DNA from: Pelagibacteraceae bacterium AG-461-B04
GTDB lineage: Bacteria; Pseudomonadota; Alphaproteobacteria; Pelagibacterales; AG-422-B15
DNA length: 64,000 nucleotides
Assembly (NCBI GenBank): GCA_003211835.1
Contig: QCRN01000001.1
Location: 116,269 to 180,268 of the forward strand
Direction: 5' to 3'
The notes under the pieces are model-generated. The model saw only the letters and a list, made by a program, of their open reading frames with translations, was not told the DNA's origin and did no database searches. Both the position numbers and the translations under genes were made by a program. Positions 32,989 through 41,466 of this stretch are shown piece after piece. How positions within the stretch are numbered: the first letter of the stretch is position 1; each line of letters opens with the position of its first letter.

Positions 32989-33705
32989 TTATTTCTTGCT
33001 TGTCTTGTTTTTTTTGTAGTTTTTCCATATGTCTGGCCTCATTTTCTTAGTTATTTTCTCAGACATATCCAAGCGCCATTTACTGATATTCTTATGATTA
33101 CCAGACAGCAATACATCTGGAATAGTCATGTTTTTCCATCTTTTTGGCCTGGTATATTGTGGATACTCTAATAAGTCATTGTTAAATGACTCCATTTCAC
33201 TAGATTCACTATGTCCCAAAGTCCCTGGAAGGAGTCTGACTATGGACTCAACTAAAACCTGAGCAGCTAACTCTCCGCCAGCTAAAATGTAGTCTCCAAT
33301 ACTTAATTCTTCTATAGAGTAATAATCTAAAAGGCGTTGATCAATTCCCTCATACCTACCACAAAGAAGATTTATTCCTTTCATTTTTGATAATTTGCCA
33401 ACTTTCTTTTGCGTGAGAGGTTTTCCCCTTGGACTTAAGTAAATTAGAGGATATTTTTCTTTGTATTTAATATTTCTATAGCATGCATCAATAGCTTTGC
33501 CCATAATATCTGGTTTAAAAATCATTCCTGGTCCACCACCAGCTGTTGTATCATCAATTTTTTTATGTTTATCTTTAGTATATTTCCGAGGATCAATTGT
33601 TTTTAATGACCATATCTTCTTGCTATGAGCTTTACCTATAACACCTTGTCCGAGTATTCCAGGAAAAGAGTCAGGAAATATTGATATGATTTTAACTTTA
33701 TACAT
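32989..33705 (-). CDS. trmD: tRNA (guanine37-N1)-methyltransferase
   Basis: A 238-residue SPOUT-class methyltransferase. The knot region shows LSPRGKPLTQKKV, LLCGRYEGIDQRLLD and SIGDYILAGGELAAQV; the C-terminal domain has the usual YPQYTRPKRWKN and the HKNISKWR segment. It methylates G37 of tRNAs to prevent frameshifting. Four bases separate it from rimM. Confidence 0.97.
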   Translation of the reverse strand: MYKVKIISIFPDSFPGILGQGVIGKAHSKKIWSLKTIDPRKYTKDKHKKIDDTTAGGGPGMIFKPDIMGKAIDACYRNIKYKEKYPLIYLSPRGKPLTQKKVGKLSKMKGINLLCGRYEGIDQRLLDYYSIEELSIGDYILAGGELAAQVLVESIVRLLPGTLGHSESSEMESFNNDLLEYPQYTRPKRWKNMTIPDVLLSGNHKNISKWRLDMSEKITKKMRPDIWKNYKKNKTSKK

Positions 33706-33709
33706 TTTA

Positions 33710-34216
33710 TTAATTTAAATATTCACTTACATTTTGAACCAGTAATAATTTTTTTTCTAAATCCACTTTTTTTATTGTCGCTTTTGAAAATGGAATAAAA
33801 AAATCTTTTTGGTCTTTCTTTCTTACCTCTATCAAATCGGCTGATCCATAATTTTCAACTGAACATACTTTTCCAAGTATTTTCTTATTTTCATCTTTTA
33901 CTTCTAAATTAATTAATTCGTGAAAATAATATTTTTTTTGATTATTAATTTCAGGTAATTCAGAAGAATCTATTTCTATAAGGGATCCAACTATCAACTC
34001 AGATTTTTCTCTACTATCAACTTCCTTGCATGAAACTATATATCCATTAGGCAGTTCTTTTATTTTATTTAGGTTTGTAGATTTATAATTGTTTCCAATC
34101 TTAAAAGACTTGAACTTAAATATATTATCAGGGTTTTCCGTGAAAGATGTGATTTTGAAAAACCCCTTTAATCCATGAACTCCTCTAACTTCGCCAACTG
34201 CTATGAACTTAGACAT
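33710..34216 (-). CDS. rimM: Ribosome maturation factor RimM
   Basis: A 168-residue 16S rRNA processing factor with an N-terminal RimM beta-barrel (VGEVRGVHGLKGFFKITSFT) and a C-terminal PRC-barrel (ending VENYGSADLIEVRKK and the IPFSKATIKKVDLEKK segment). It binds S19 during 30S assembly. It follows rpsP after 14 bases, the standard order. Confidence 0.93.
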   Translation of the reverse strand: MSKFIAVGEVRGVHGLKGFFKITSFTENPDNIFKFKSFKIGNNYKSTNLNKIKELPNGYIVSCKEVDSREKSELIVGSLIEIDSSELPEINNQKKYYFHELINLEVKDENKKILGKVCSVENYGSADLIEVRKKDQKDFFIPFSKATIKKVDLEKKLLLVQNVSEYLN

Positions 34217-34230
34217 GATGAATTAGAATT

Positions 34231-34785
34231 TTACTTGTTCTCATCTCCTGCTTGGTCTTCCCCTTTTTTTTCCTCTTCTGATGGAGCTTCTTCCGCTGGA
34301 GTTTCCTCTACTGCTGAAGCTTCTTCCGCTGAAACTTCTTCCGCTGGAGCTTCTTCTGCTGCTGGAGCTTCTTCTGCGGCTGGAGCTTCTTCAGCGGCTG
34401 GAGCTTCTTCTGCTGCTGGAGCTTCCTCTACTGGAGCTTCTGCTGCTGCAGACGCCTCTTGAGCTGCAGCTAAACGTTCTTGAGCTTTCTTCTTTGGTTG
34501 CGCTTTTTTTGGATTATTTCCTTGTGCTGGCATAGGGATTAAACCTGCAGCACCCAGGATTTTTGCAACTTTATCTGTAGGCTTTGCTCCTTTAGATAGC
34601 CATTCCTTAATATTATCCTGATCTAATTGGACTCTATCTTTATTATCTTTATTCAGAAGGGGATTGAACAATCCTACTTTCTCAATAAATCTACCATCTC
34701 TTGGGCTACGAGAGTCAGCGACCACAACTCTATAAACAGGTCTTTTCTTTGATCCTGCTCTAGATAATCTTATTTTTAGTGCCAT
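34231..34785 (-). CDS. rpsP: Ribosomal protein S16 with Ala/Glu/Pro repeat tail
   Basis: A 184-residue S16. The first 85-90 residues are the normal protein ([35 protein letters not shown]). A lysine-rich hinge (about 92-104) is followed by a long acidic tail, residues 116-171, made mainly of EEAPAA units, ending [15 protein letters not shown]. Standard S16 is about 80-100 residues. A strong AAAGGAG site lies seven bases before the ATG. The gene follows ffh by 23 bases. Confidence 0.96.
   Translation of the reverse strand: MALKIRLSRAGSKKRPVYRVVVADSRSPRDGRFIEKVGLFNPLLNKDNKDRVQLDQDNIKEWLSKGAKPTDKVAKILGAAGLIPMPAQGNNPKKAQPKKKAQERLAAAQEASAAAEAPVEEAPAAEEAPAAEEAPAAEEAPAAEEAPAEEVSAEEASAVEETPAEEAPSEEEKKGEDQAGDENK
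34343..34432 (-). repeat. 18-base tandem repeat inside rpsP
   Basis: Five near-identical 18-base units starting with GCTGGAGCTTCTTC (plus-strand reading) begin at 34343, 34361, 34379, 34397 and 34415, with degenerate copies on both sides. They encode the EEAPAA units of the S16 tail. The period is exactly six codons, so copy-number changes would keep the frame. The tract is much richer in G and C than its surroundings because of alanine, proline and glutamate codons. Confidence 0.9.
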
Positions 34786-34808
34786 TTTTTTCTCCTTTTG
34801 TAAAAAAA

Positions 34809-36191
34809 TTAAAATTTATTTTTAAAAAAATCATTAGGTATTCCAGCACCTAATTGTCCGCCTAATATATTTGGATCTATAGAGCCCATTCCCTTTTTCG
34901 ATAATTTTTTCATCATGTCAGACATTTTTCTATGTTGTTTTAATATTTTATTTATATCTGAAATTGATGTACCGGACCCAGCTGCTATTCTTTTCTTTCT
35001 TGACCCATTTATAATCTTTGGCTTAGTCCTCTCATGCTTTGTCATTGATAAAATTATTGCCTCTTGTTTTATAATAGAATCTTCAGGATTATCTTGCTGT
35101 GAAATTTTATCTTTCATATTTTTAAGACCAGGAACAAATTTCATTAAATTTGAAATCCCTCCCATTTTTTTCATCTGTCTAATTTGGCTAAGTAAATCAT
35201 CAAGGTCAAACTCACCTTTTTTCAACTTTTCTGCCATCATTTCGGCATCTTCTTCTTTAATAGTTTCAGTTGCTTTTTCAACTAATGTTACAATGTCACC
35301 CATCCCCAAAATGCGGTTGGCTATTCGTTCAGGATGAAAAACTTCAATGGCATCCATTTGCTCACCCATACCCATAAATTTAATAGGACAGTTAGTTGCA
35401 TATTTCATGCTTAGGGCGGCTCCACCTCTGGCATCCCCATCTACCCTCGTTAATATTGTTCCTGTTACTGTAATTGTTTTAGAAAAGTCAGTAGCAACGT
35501 TAACTGCTTCTTGTCCAGTTAAACTATCAAGAACCAATAATGTCTCCGTTGGATTAATTTCTTTTTCTAATTGATTTAATTCATTCATAGGAGTCTGATC
35601 AATATTAATTCGTCCAGCTGTATCAAATAATAAGCAATCAATTTCTTGAAGTTGTGCGAATTGTAAAGCTCTCTTTGCAATATCTATTGGCAACTGATCA
35701 TCAATCTTTGGCAGAATTGAAACATTTATTTGTTCCGAAAGTTTCTTTAATTGATCGAATGCTGCAGGGCGAGACGTATCAAGTGATATTAATAATATTT
35801 TTTTATTTTTCTTCTCTTTTAAATAATTACCAACTTTCCCAACTGTTGTAGTTTTACCAGAACCTTGTAGTCCAGCAAAAAGATAAATTGAATTTCCACT
35901 TTCATTTACTTTCAATTCACTAGAGTCTGAGCCAAGAGCCATTATAAGTTCATCATTGACAATTTTAGTAATCATTTGAGCTGGGGTTATTGACCTAAGT
36001 ATTTCTTTGCCGATAGATTCTTTTTTGACTTTCTCTATAAAGCTCTTTGCTACAGGTAAAGCTACGTCAGCTTCGAGGAGCGCTCGCCTAATATCACGCA
36101 GTGCCGCATCCAAAGAGCTCTCGTCAATAGAACCAGTCTTTTTTAGACCTTTAAAAATAACATCAAACCTATTACCAAGGCTTTCAAACAT
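34809..36191 (-). CDS. ffh: Signal recognition particle protein Ffh
   Basis: A 460-residue SRP54-type GTPase. The N domain covers about residues 1-85; the G domain has the P-loop [13 protein letters not shown] (107-119), [16 protein letters not shown] and [10 protein letters not shown]; the M domain (from about 330) is rich in methionine and contains the [15 protein letters not shown] helix that binds SRP RNA. It brings membrane proteins to FtsY, encoded at 38824. It heads the minus-strand ffh-rpsP-rimM-trmD-rplS run. Confidence 0.98.
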   Translation of the reverse strand: MFESLGNRFDVIFKGLKKTGSIDESSLDAALRDIRRALLEADVALPVAKSFIEKVKKESIGKEILRSITPAQMITKIVNDELIMALGSDSSELKVNESGNSIYLFAGLQGSGKTTTVGKVGNYLKEKKNKKILLISLDTSRPAAFDQLKKLSEQINVSILPKIDDQLPIDIAKRALQFAQLQEIDCLLFDTAGRINIDQTPMNELNQLEKEINPTETLLVLDSLTGQEAVNVATDFSKTITVTGTILTRVDGDARGGAALSMKYATNCPIKFMGMGEQMDAIEVFHPERIANRILGMGDIVTLVEKATETIKEEDAEMMAEKLKKGEFDLDDLLSQIRQMKKMGGISNLMKFVPGLKNMKDKISQQDNPEDSIIKQEAIILSMTKHERTKPKIINGSRKKRIAAGSGTSISDINKILKQHRKMSDMMKKLSKKGMGSIDPNILGGQLGAGIPNDFFKNKF

Positions 36192-36291
36192 TTATGACTC
36201 ACTTTCAGCAGGTAACGCATCAGTGGGCGAAACTCGCTGACTGATGTCGACACCTAAATTAATAGGTACCGCAGGAATATTTTTCTTGCGG
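36192..36291 (-). promoter_or_regulatory. Candidate structured 5' leader of ffh
   Basis: Three hairpins stand in series upstream of ffh. 36269-36291: CCGCA/TGCGG arms extended by GAA/TTC around a TATTT loop. 36252-36267: ACCTA, six-base loop, TAGGT. 36218-36246: CATCAGT pairs with ACTGATG, and inside it GCGA pairs with TCGC around an AAC loop, separated by a two-base internal loop. The last hairpin ends 26 bases before the ATG. I do not recognise a known riboswitch or the SRP RNA (no GGAAGGAAGC tetraloop-type core). It may be a leader regulating the operon; the strand is inferred from the gene it precedes. Confidence 0.4.
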
Positions 36292-36318
36292 AAAACAGCT
36301 GTTTTTTATTATTTGTCA

Positions 36319-36337
36319 TCAAACTTGTCAAGTTTGA
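36319..36337. promoter_or_regulatory. 19-base perfect palindrome, candidate operator between ffh and dapF
   Basis: TCAAACTTG and CAAGTTTGA form a perfect dyad around one central T, 50 bases before the dapF ATG. A possible dapF promoter, TTGTCA at 36325-36330 and TATTTC 16 bases further, overlaps it, the place expected for a repressor site. A second 14-base palindrome, AAAACAGCTGTTTT, lies at 36292-36305. No regulator is encoded beside it, so the binding protein is unknown. Confidence 0.4.
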
Positions 36338-36386
36338 ATTGGTACTTATTTCTGGAAAATTAGGTTTTACCTAATATAAAGGCTAT

Positions 36387-37211
36387 ATGTCGGAATTTGA
36401 ATTTGTAAAAATGAATGGCCTAGGGAATGATTTTGTAATTATAGATCAAAGAAGCAGAGAATTTGATCACAGCTCAACTGAGGTTCAACATATATGTAAT
36501 CGTGATAAGGGCATAGGCTGCGATCAGTTAATATATATTCGAAATTCTGAAATAAATAATATACCACTTTTGAAATTTTATAACTCTGATGGTAGCGAAA
36601 TTAGTGCATGTGGGAATGGAACAAGATGTGTCGCAAATTATTTGATGGAACTAACTAATAAAAAAGAAATTGAAATTGTGACCAGCGAAAGAAAAATATA
36701 CTGCCAAGCTAAATCTAGTAGCATCGTAAGTGTTTATATGGGTGAACCAAAATTTAGTTGGAATGAAATTCCTTTATCGAAAGATATTGATCGCAAAACT
36801 ATTGAGTTCACATACAATGAATTTAAAGTGTATAATCCATTTTTTGTCAATATTGGAAATCCGCATGCAGTATTTTTTTTGGATGAAGTTGAAAAATATA
36901 ACATTAGTGATTTTGGTCCAATAATTGAGACTGATAATCTTTTTCCTGAGAAAATTAATATAAGCTTTGCTGAATTAAGAGATAGAAAACATATTGTATT
37001 GAATGTTTGGGAGAGAGGTGCGGGTAGAACACTGGCATGTGGTACAGCAGCATGTGCAACTGCAGTCGCTGGTAAAGAATTAGGCTTATCAAATAATAAT
37101 GTTAAAGTATCATTGCCAGGTGGAGATTTAGAAATAGATTACTTGGATAATAAAAATATAATTATGACTGGACCGACAAAACTCGATTATAAAGATCATT
37201 ATAAAATATGA
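36387..37211 (+). CDS. dapF: Diaminopimelate epimerase
   Basis: A 274-residue epimerase with two mirror-related halves. The two catalytic cysteines are C75 (SACGNGTRC) and C218 (LACGTAACATAV). It interconverts LL- and meso-diaminopimelate for lysine and cell-wall synthesis. It starts MSEFEFVKMNGLGNDFV, as expected. The DUF393 gene begins four bases before its stop (ATGA-type overlap). Confidence 0.97.
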   Translation: MSEFEFVKMNGLGNDFVIIDQRSREFDHSSTEVQHICNRDKGIGCDQLIYIRNSEINNIPLLKFYNSDGSEISACGNGTRCVANYLMELTNKKEIEIVTSERKIYCQAKSSSIVSVYMGEPKFSWNEIPLSKDIDRKTIEFTYNEFKVYNPFFVNIGNPHAVFFLDEVEKYNISDFGPIIETDNLFPEKINISFAELRDRKHIVLNVWERGAGRTLACGTAACATAVAGKELGLSNNNVKVSLPGGDLEIDYLDNKNIIMTGPTKLDYKDHYKI

Positions 37212-37588
37212 ACAAGCAGCTTAAAGAAAAAACACCAAAAGTTTACTTCAATAATTCTTGCACTGTGTGCAGAATGGAAATCAATCATTATAAAAAATTT
37301 AATGAAAAGTTAGGTTGGATAGATGTTACAAACAATAAGGAAGCCCAAAAAGAAACAGCCAAATCTTCTGCAGAACTAATTCGAAGGCTTCACGTGAAGC
37401 AAGATGGTAAAATATATCAAGGAATAGATGCCTTTTTAATAGTTTGGTCAAGACTGCCAAAGTATAGATGGCTATATAAGCTTGTTAAGACACCTGGAAT
37501 TTATCATGCAAGTTACATCGCGTATGAATGCTTAGCTTATATACTTTTTATCAAAAACAAGGGTCAATTAGCTAATGAAAAATCCTGA
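37208..37588 (+). CDS. DUF393 / DCC-family thiol-disulfide oxidoreductase-like protein
   Basis: A 126-residue protein. The N-terminal VYFNNSCTVCRMEI is the DCC-type CxxC region, and the rest (GIDAFLIVWSRLPKYRWL) matches the DUF393 pattern. The family is predicted to have a thioredoxin-like fold; activity is not established. It sits between dapF and mtaB, overlapping dapF by 4 bases and mtaB by 14, so all three are one unit. Confidence 0.85.
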   Translation: MNKQLKEKTPKVYFNNSCTVCRMEINHYKKFNEKLGWIDVTNNKEAQKETAKSSAELIRRLHVKQDGKIYQGIDAFLIVWSRLPKYRWLYKLVKTPGIYHASYIAYECLAYILFIKNKGQLANEKS

Positions 37589-38831
37589 AGTTAAAACTTA
37601 TGGCTGCAGACTTAATTTTTATGAGTCTGAAGTTATTAGAAAATTCGCTAAAGAAAATAATTTACAGGATCGTACTTTTATTAATAGTTGTGCTGTTACG
37701 AATAAAACTATTGCTGATCTAAAAACAGAAATTAGAAAGCTCAAAAAAAATAATCCAGATAATAAGATAATCTTAACAGGATGTGCAGCTCAGATTCATA
37801 AAGATGAGTTTGCTGCCATGAATGAGATAGATTCAATTATTGGCAATAAGGAAAAGCTGGAATCAAAGACTTACAAAGAGATTAGGAAAAGCAATGATAA
37901 AATTAATAAAGTCGGGGATATTTTTGAACATGGTCAAGCTATATCACCAATTATAAAAAAGGTTGAGAATAGAATAAGAGGATTTGTTCAAATTCAAAAT
38001 GGCTGTGACCACAGATGCACTTTTTGTATTATTCCTTATGGACGCGGGGACTCTAGAAGTGTTAAACCAGAGAATGTAGTTAACCAAATTAATACACTTC
38101 TTGATCAAGGGTATAAAGAAATAGTTTTAACGGGAGTTGATTTAACAAGTTACGGTCACGACCTAGAAAATAAACCAAATCTTGCTAAACTAGTTTCTCA
38201 CATTCTTTCCTCTATAACTCACCTAAAGCGACTAAGATTATCTTCACTCGATGTCGCGGAAATTGATGAAAATTTAATGGACCTTATTAAATATGAAAAA
38301 AGAATTCTTCCTCATATTCATCTATCGCTGCAAGCTGGTGATAATATGATTTTGAAAAGAATGAAAAGGAGACACTCGAGAGATGATGCTATTTCAGTCA
38401 TTAATGAAATTAGAAGTATTAGATCTGAAGTTGTCTTTGGTGCAGATATAATTGCTGGATTTCCAACAGAAAATGATGAAATGTTTCAAAATACAGTAGA
38501 CCTAATTGAAGATTGCAACATAACCTTTCTGCATATATTTCCATTCTCGCCTAGAGAAGGAACGCCTGCAGCAAGAATGCCCCAGGTTGATCGTTTCATA
38601 ATAAAAAAAAGAGCAAAAATCCTTAGGGAAATTGGAAAGAAAAAACTCTTAGAGTATTATGACGGACTTAAGAATAAGAAGATTAATGTCATTGTTGAAG
38701 ATAAAGGCAGAGGCAGATCAGATACTTTTGCAAAGGTACAAATTGATAACAATTTAGAAAATGGACAAATAGTTAAAATGATCGTTACAGGTAGAAATCA
38801 GGTTGGTTTAACTGGTAATATAGTTGTTTAA
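37575..38831 (+). CDS. mtaB: tRNA t6A37 methylthiotransferase MtaB
   Basis: A 418-residue radical SAM methylthiotransferase. The N-terminal UPF0004 domain carries C11, C39 and C70 for one [4Fe-4S] cluster; the radical SAM motif is C144, C148, C151 (CDHRCTFC); a short TRAM-like domain ends the protein. The sequence IIPYGRGDSRSV points to MtaB rather than MiaB. It converts t6A37 to ms2t6A37 in tRNA. dapF-mtaB-ftsY clustering is common in Alphaproteobacteria. Confidence 0.94.
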   Translation: MKNPEVKTYGCRLNFYESEVIRKFAKENNLQDRTFINSCAVTNKTIADLKTEIRKLKKNNPDNKIILTGCAAQIHKDEFAAMNEIDSIIGNKEKLESKTYKEIRKSNDKINKVGDIFEHGQAISPIIKKVENRIRGFVQIQNGCDHRCTFCIIPYGRGDSRSVKPENVVNQINTLLDQGYKEIVLTGVDLTSYGHDLENKPNLAKLVSHILSSITHLKRLRLSSLDVAEIDENLMDLIKYEKRILPHIHLSLQAGDNMILKRMKRRHSRDDAISVINEIRSIRSEVVFGADIIAGFPTENDEMFQNTVDLIEDCNITFLHIFPFSPREGTPAARMPQVDRFIIKKRAKILREIGKKKLLEYYDGLKNKKINVIVEDKGRGRSDTFAKVQIDNNLENGQIVKMIVTGRNQVGLTGNIVV

Positions 38832-39696
38832 TAATTTTAAATCCCAGATAAGTAAAATTTTTTCAAGCCACAAGATAGATGATGCCTCGCTTGAAAAATT
38901 TGAGGATCTTTTAATCATGTCCGATATCGATTTAGAAACCTCTTCGTTTATTATCAATAAACTTAAAAATGAAAAATTTATAGAGAACCCTTCTATAGAA
39001 AAAATACAATCCTCATTAGAAGAAATAATAAAAAATATTTTATCTAAAAATAAAAAAAATATTGATTACTCAATAAACAAAAGTCCCTATGTTATTTTAA
39101 TGACTGGCGTGAATGGATCAGGCAAAACTACTACGATTGCAAAATTAGCAAATCAATTTAAGGAAAACAATAAGAATGTCTTAATGGTTGCAGCTGATAC
39201 ATTTAGAGCAGCGGCAGTAGAGCAATTGAGTGAATGGTCTGGTAGAATTGGGACTGACATAATTAAAGATGTTGATGGGTCTGACCCGGCTAGTATAGTT
39301 TTTAAATCAATAGAACATGCAAAGCAAAATGGTAATGATGTTATTATTATTGATACAGCTGGTAGACTACAGAATAAACAAGATTTGATGGATCAACTTG
39401 GAAAAATTGATAGAGTTTTAAAAAAACATGACGTTAGTTTTCCGCATGAGTCTATCATAGTTATAGATTCAACCACTGGCCAAAATGCTCTTAAGCAGAT
39501 TGAGGAATTCAATAAATATACGCCTATTACAGGAGTTATTTTAACGAAGTTTGACTCAAATGCTGCAGGGGGAACAGTCGTATCATTATCAAACTCTACA
39601 GATATACCGGTATTAGCAATTGGCTCAGGCGAAAGCATTAATGATATTGAGTCATTCGATCCAGATAAATTTTCAAAGAGGTTAGTAAATAATTAA
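38824..39696 (+). CDS. ftsY: Signal recognition particle receptor FtsY (NG domain only)
   Basis: A 290-residue SRP receptor GTPase. N domain residues 1-85; P-loop GVNGSGKTTT (95-104); VAADTFRAAAVEQL; DTAGR; TKFDSNAAGG; C-terminal GSGESINDIESFDP. The acidic A domain found before N in many proteobacteria is absent. The start is a TTG eight bases before the mtaB stop; no ATG fits, because the next one lies inside the N domain. Its stop overlaps the convergent PagL-like gene by four bases. Confidence 0.95.
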   Translation: MFNNFKSQISKIFSSHKIDDASLEKFEDLLIMSDIDLETSSFIINKLKNEKFIENPSIEKIQSSLEEIIKNILSKNKKNIDYSINKSPYVILMTGVNGSGKTTTIAKLANQFKENNKNVLMVAADTFRAAAVEQLSEWSGRIGTDIIKDVDGSDPASIVFKSIEHAKQNGNDVIIIDTAGRLQNKQDLMDQLGKIDRVLKKHDVSFPHESIIVIDSTTGQNALKQIEEFNKYTPITGVILTKFDSNAAGGTVVSLSNSTDIPVLAIGSGESINDIESFDPDKFSKRLVNN

Positions 39697-40181
39697 AATG
39701 ATCTAATGAGTGAAACTGTTGCACTCTCGGTTCCTGGATTAGTATCTCCAAGACTTGCATTCGAAATATGATTTAAATTGAAACCAATCCTACTTCCACC
39801 GATAGCATATGAAAATTCTACCTGACTTCTAAATTCTAAATTATAGCCTAAATCTTTGCTGTCTCCTCTGTCATAATATCCCAAAGCAAAGCTTGGGGTA
39901 AAGTTCCATTTTTTTGAAATAGCAATATCTTTCCTCAAACCTGTATAAGCGTATTTTCCACTATCTCCATTTAACATAGCTCCAATGAATGGCTTTAAGC
40001 CATAATTGTTTTTATAAAAATTATTTCCGTATAATAACTCTAATCTAAATTCAGAAGAATCTACTGTATCATTTATATCAAATTGACCAATTGATATTGA
40101 CCATTTATCTTTTTCATCAGCAAAAGAGAAATTTCCAAGCAAGAAAGTAATAAATAAAGTGAGGTAGATTTTCTTAATCAC
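39693..40181 (-). CDS. PagL-like lipid A 3-O-deacylase (acyloxyacyl hydrolase family)
   Basis: A 162-residue outer-membrane protein. A signal peptide (residues 1-21, ending FSFA) precedes a small beta-barrel of alternating hydrophobic strands ending in phenylalanine. The PagL catalytic set is visible: H138 and S140 in HISNASLG and E152 fourteen residues after the histidine, the same spacing as in PagL. The family removes the 3-O acyl chain of lipid A. It starts with GTG, three bases after the upstream small exported protein. Confidence 0.85.
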   Translation of the reverse strand: MIKKIYLTLFITFLLGNFSFADEKDKWSISIGQFDINDTVDSSEFRLELLYGNNFYKNNYGLKPFIGAMLNGDSGKYAYTGLRKDIAISKKWNFTPSFALGYYDRGDSKDLGYNLEFRSQVEFSYAIGGSRIGFNLNHISNASLGDTNPGTESATVSLIRSF

Positions 40182-40184
40182 TAT

Positions 40185-40505
40185 TTATGATCCATAACGA
40201 ACATAAGTATCAGCTATTTCATCTTCTTTCATGTACCCGCCTGACCAAGTAACACATCCTTGAGACCATTTAACAACATTTGTCTCACCTGCACATCCAT
40301 CAGCTGAGATTTCCTCTAGCTTTTCATACAATGGCTCCTGCAATTCTTGAAATTCTGAAATGTCTTCTCTGGTAGTCAATTCAACATTTTCGTAATCTTT
40401 GGTTTCTTCTGCTGATTCATCATCTTCAATACCACCAGCAGTTGCTAAGTTAAAATTTAAGCTAAAAATGAAAAATAGTAGAACGCTGTATATCTTTAAT
40501 TTCAT
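40185..40505 (-). CDS. Small exported protein of unknown function
   Basis: A 106-residue protein with a clear signal peptide (MKLKIYSVLLFFIFSL..., cleavage likely after LATA) and an acidic mature part with two cysteines (ADGCAGETN and SQGCVTWSGG). I do not recognise a family. A strong AAAGGAG site lies nine bases before the ATG. It is followed after three bases by the PagL-like gene, and 76 bases of AT-rich DNA separate it from ccmH upstream, so the two may form their own operon. Confidence 0.7.
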   Translation of the reverse strand: MKLKIYSVLLFFIFSLNFNLATAGGIEDDESAEETKDYENVELTTREDISEFQELQEPLYEKLEEISADGCAGETNVVKWSQGCVTWSGGYMKEDEIADTYVRYGS

Positions 40506-40581
40506 ACGAATTACTCCTTTATCTTTTATATTATATTAAAATCATTTAATTGTTTAAAAAATAACAATAAAGTGACGAAAT

Positions 40582-40944
40582 TTAGACTTTTTCTCTTTTT
40601 CTCCTAAAAATAACAATTAATCCTATGGACATAACAATGATTGGAGCAAACCAGAGAACATAAGTAAGTTTTTTGATTGGAGGGGTCATTAATATCCAAT
40701 CTCCATATTTTTCAACTAAAAATCCTTTTATTTCTTTATCTGTCTTACCTTCATTAATTTTCTCGCGAATAAGTGTCTTTAGATCTTCAGCTATTTCAGC
40801 ATTTGACTCGTGTATCGTTTGACCTTGGCATACTAGACATCTAACTTCTTTAAAAATATTTATTGCGCGTGTCTCTTCAGCCCATACTGGAAAGCACAGC
40901 AGTAGATAAACAAATATCAAAATAGTAACAGAATTTGACTTCAT
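40582..40944 (-). CDS. ccmH: Cytochrome c maturation protein CcmH (short form)
   Basis: A 120-residue membrane-anchored thiol oxidoreductase. After a signal peptide comes the redox motif RCLVCQGQ (C36, C39), then the three-helix bundle NAEIAEDLKTLIREKI and KYGDWILMTPP, and one C-terminal membrane helix. It reduces apocytochrome c before heme attachment. The CcmI-type TPR part found fused or adjacent in other bacteria is missing here. Confidence 0.93.
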   Translation of the reverse strand: MKSNSVTILIFVYLLLCFPVWAEETRAINIFKEVRCLVCQGQTIHESNAEIAEDLKTLIREKINEGKTDKEIKGFLVEKYGDWILMTPPIKKLTYVLWFAPIIVMSIGLIVIFRRKREKV

Positions 40945-40947
40945 TAA

Positions 40948-41466
40948 TTATAATCCTTTAATCATTGGTAAAATTCTTTCATCTAATTCATTCATATGTA
41001 TAGGGCCGATGTGCTTATATGTAATTATGCCGTTCTGAATAATATAAGTCTCTGGAACACCGTAAACCCCAAGGTTAATGGCTGATCTACCAGTCGTATC
41101 AACCCCAATTTTTTTAAATGGATTACCTAATCCTTCAATAAATTTTTTAGCTTCTGACTCATTATCTTTATAATTTAAGCCATAGATATTCACATCGTAT
41201 AATTCTGACAAAACCATAAGTACATCATGTTCCGCTCGGCAAGGAATACACCAAGAAGACCAGATATTTAATATGATAGGATCATCGCTAATTAAATCTT
41301 TATTTGTCATTTTTCCATTATTAAATAACTGATCGACTGTAAATTCAGGTACTTCTTTTCCAACTAAAGGTGATGATAGTTTTGTCGTATCGTTTTTTAG
41401 AGAGAAGAAGAAGAAAACACATAGAACAACTATAATAACAAGTGGCAAAAATTTAATTAATTTCAT
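40948..41466 (-). CDS. ccmG: Thioredoxin-like CcmG (DsbE)
   Basis: A 172-residue periplasmic thioredoxin tethered by an N-terminal helix (LPLVIIVVLCVFFFFSL). The active site is WCIPC (C73, C76), and PLVGKEVPEF and GVYGVPETYII match the family. It passes electrons to CcmH and apocytochrome c. It overlaps ccmF by 14 bases. Confidence 0.94.
   Translation of the reverse strand: MKLIKFLPLVIIVVLCVFFFFSLKNDTTKLSSPLVGKEVPEFTVDQLFNNGKMTNKDLISDDPIILNIWSSWCIPCRAEHDVLMVLSELYDVNIYGLNYKDNESEAKKFIEGLGNPFKKIGVDTTGRSAINLGVYGVPETYIIQNGIITYKHIGPIHMNELDERILPMIKGL

Noticed and set aside
36192..36291. SRP (4.5S) RNA gene next to ffh
   Set aside because: The hairpins do not contain the conserved SRP RNA core (GGAAGGAAGC-type tetraloop region) on either strand.
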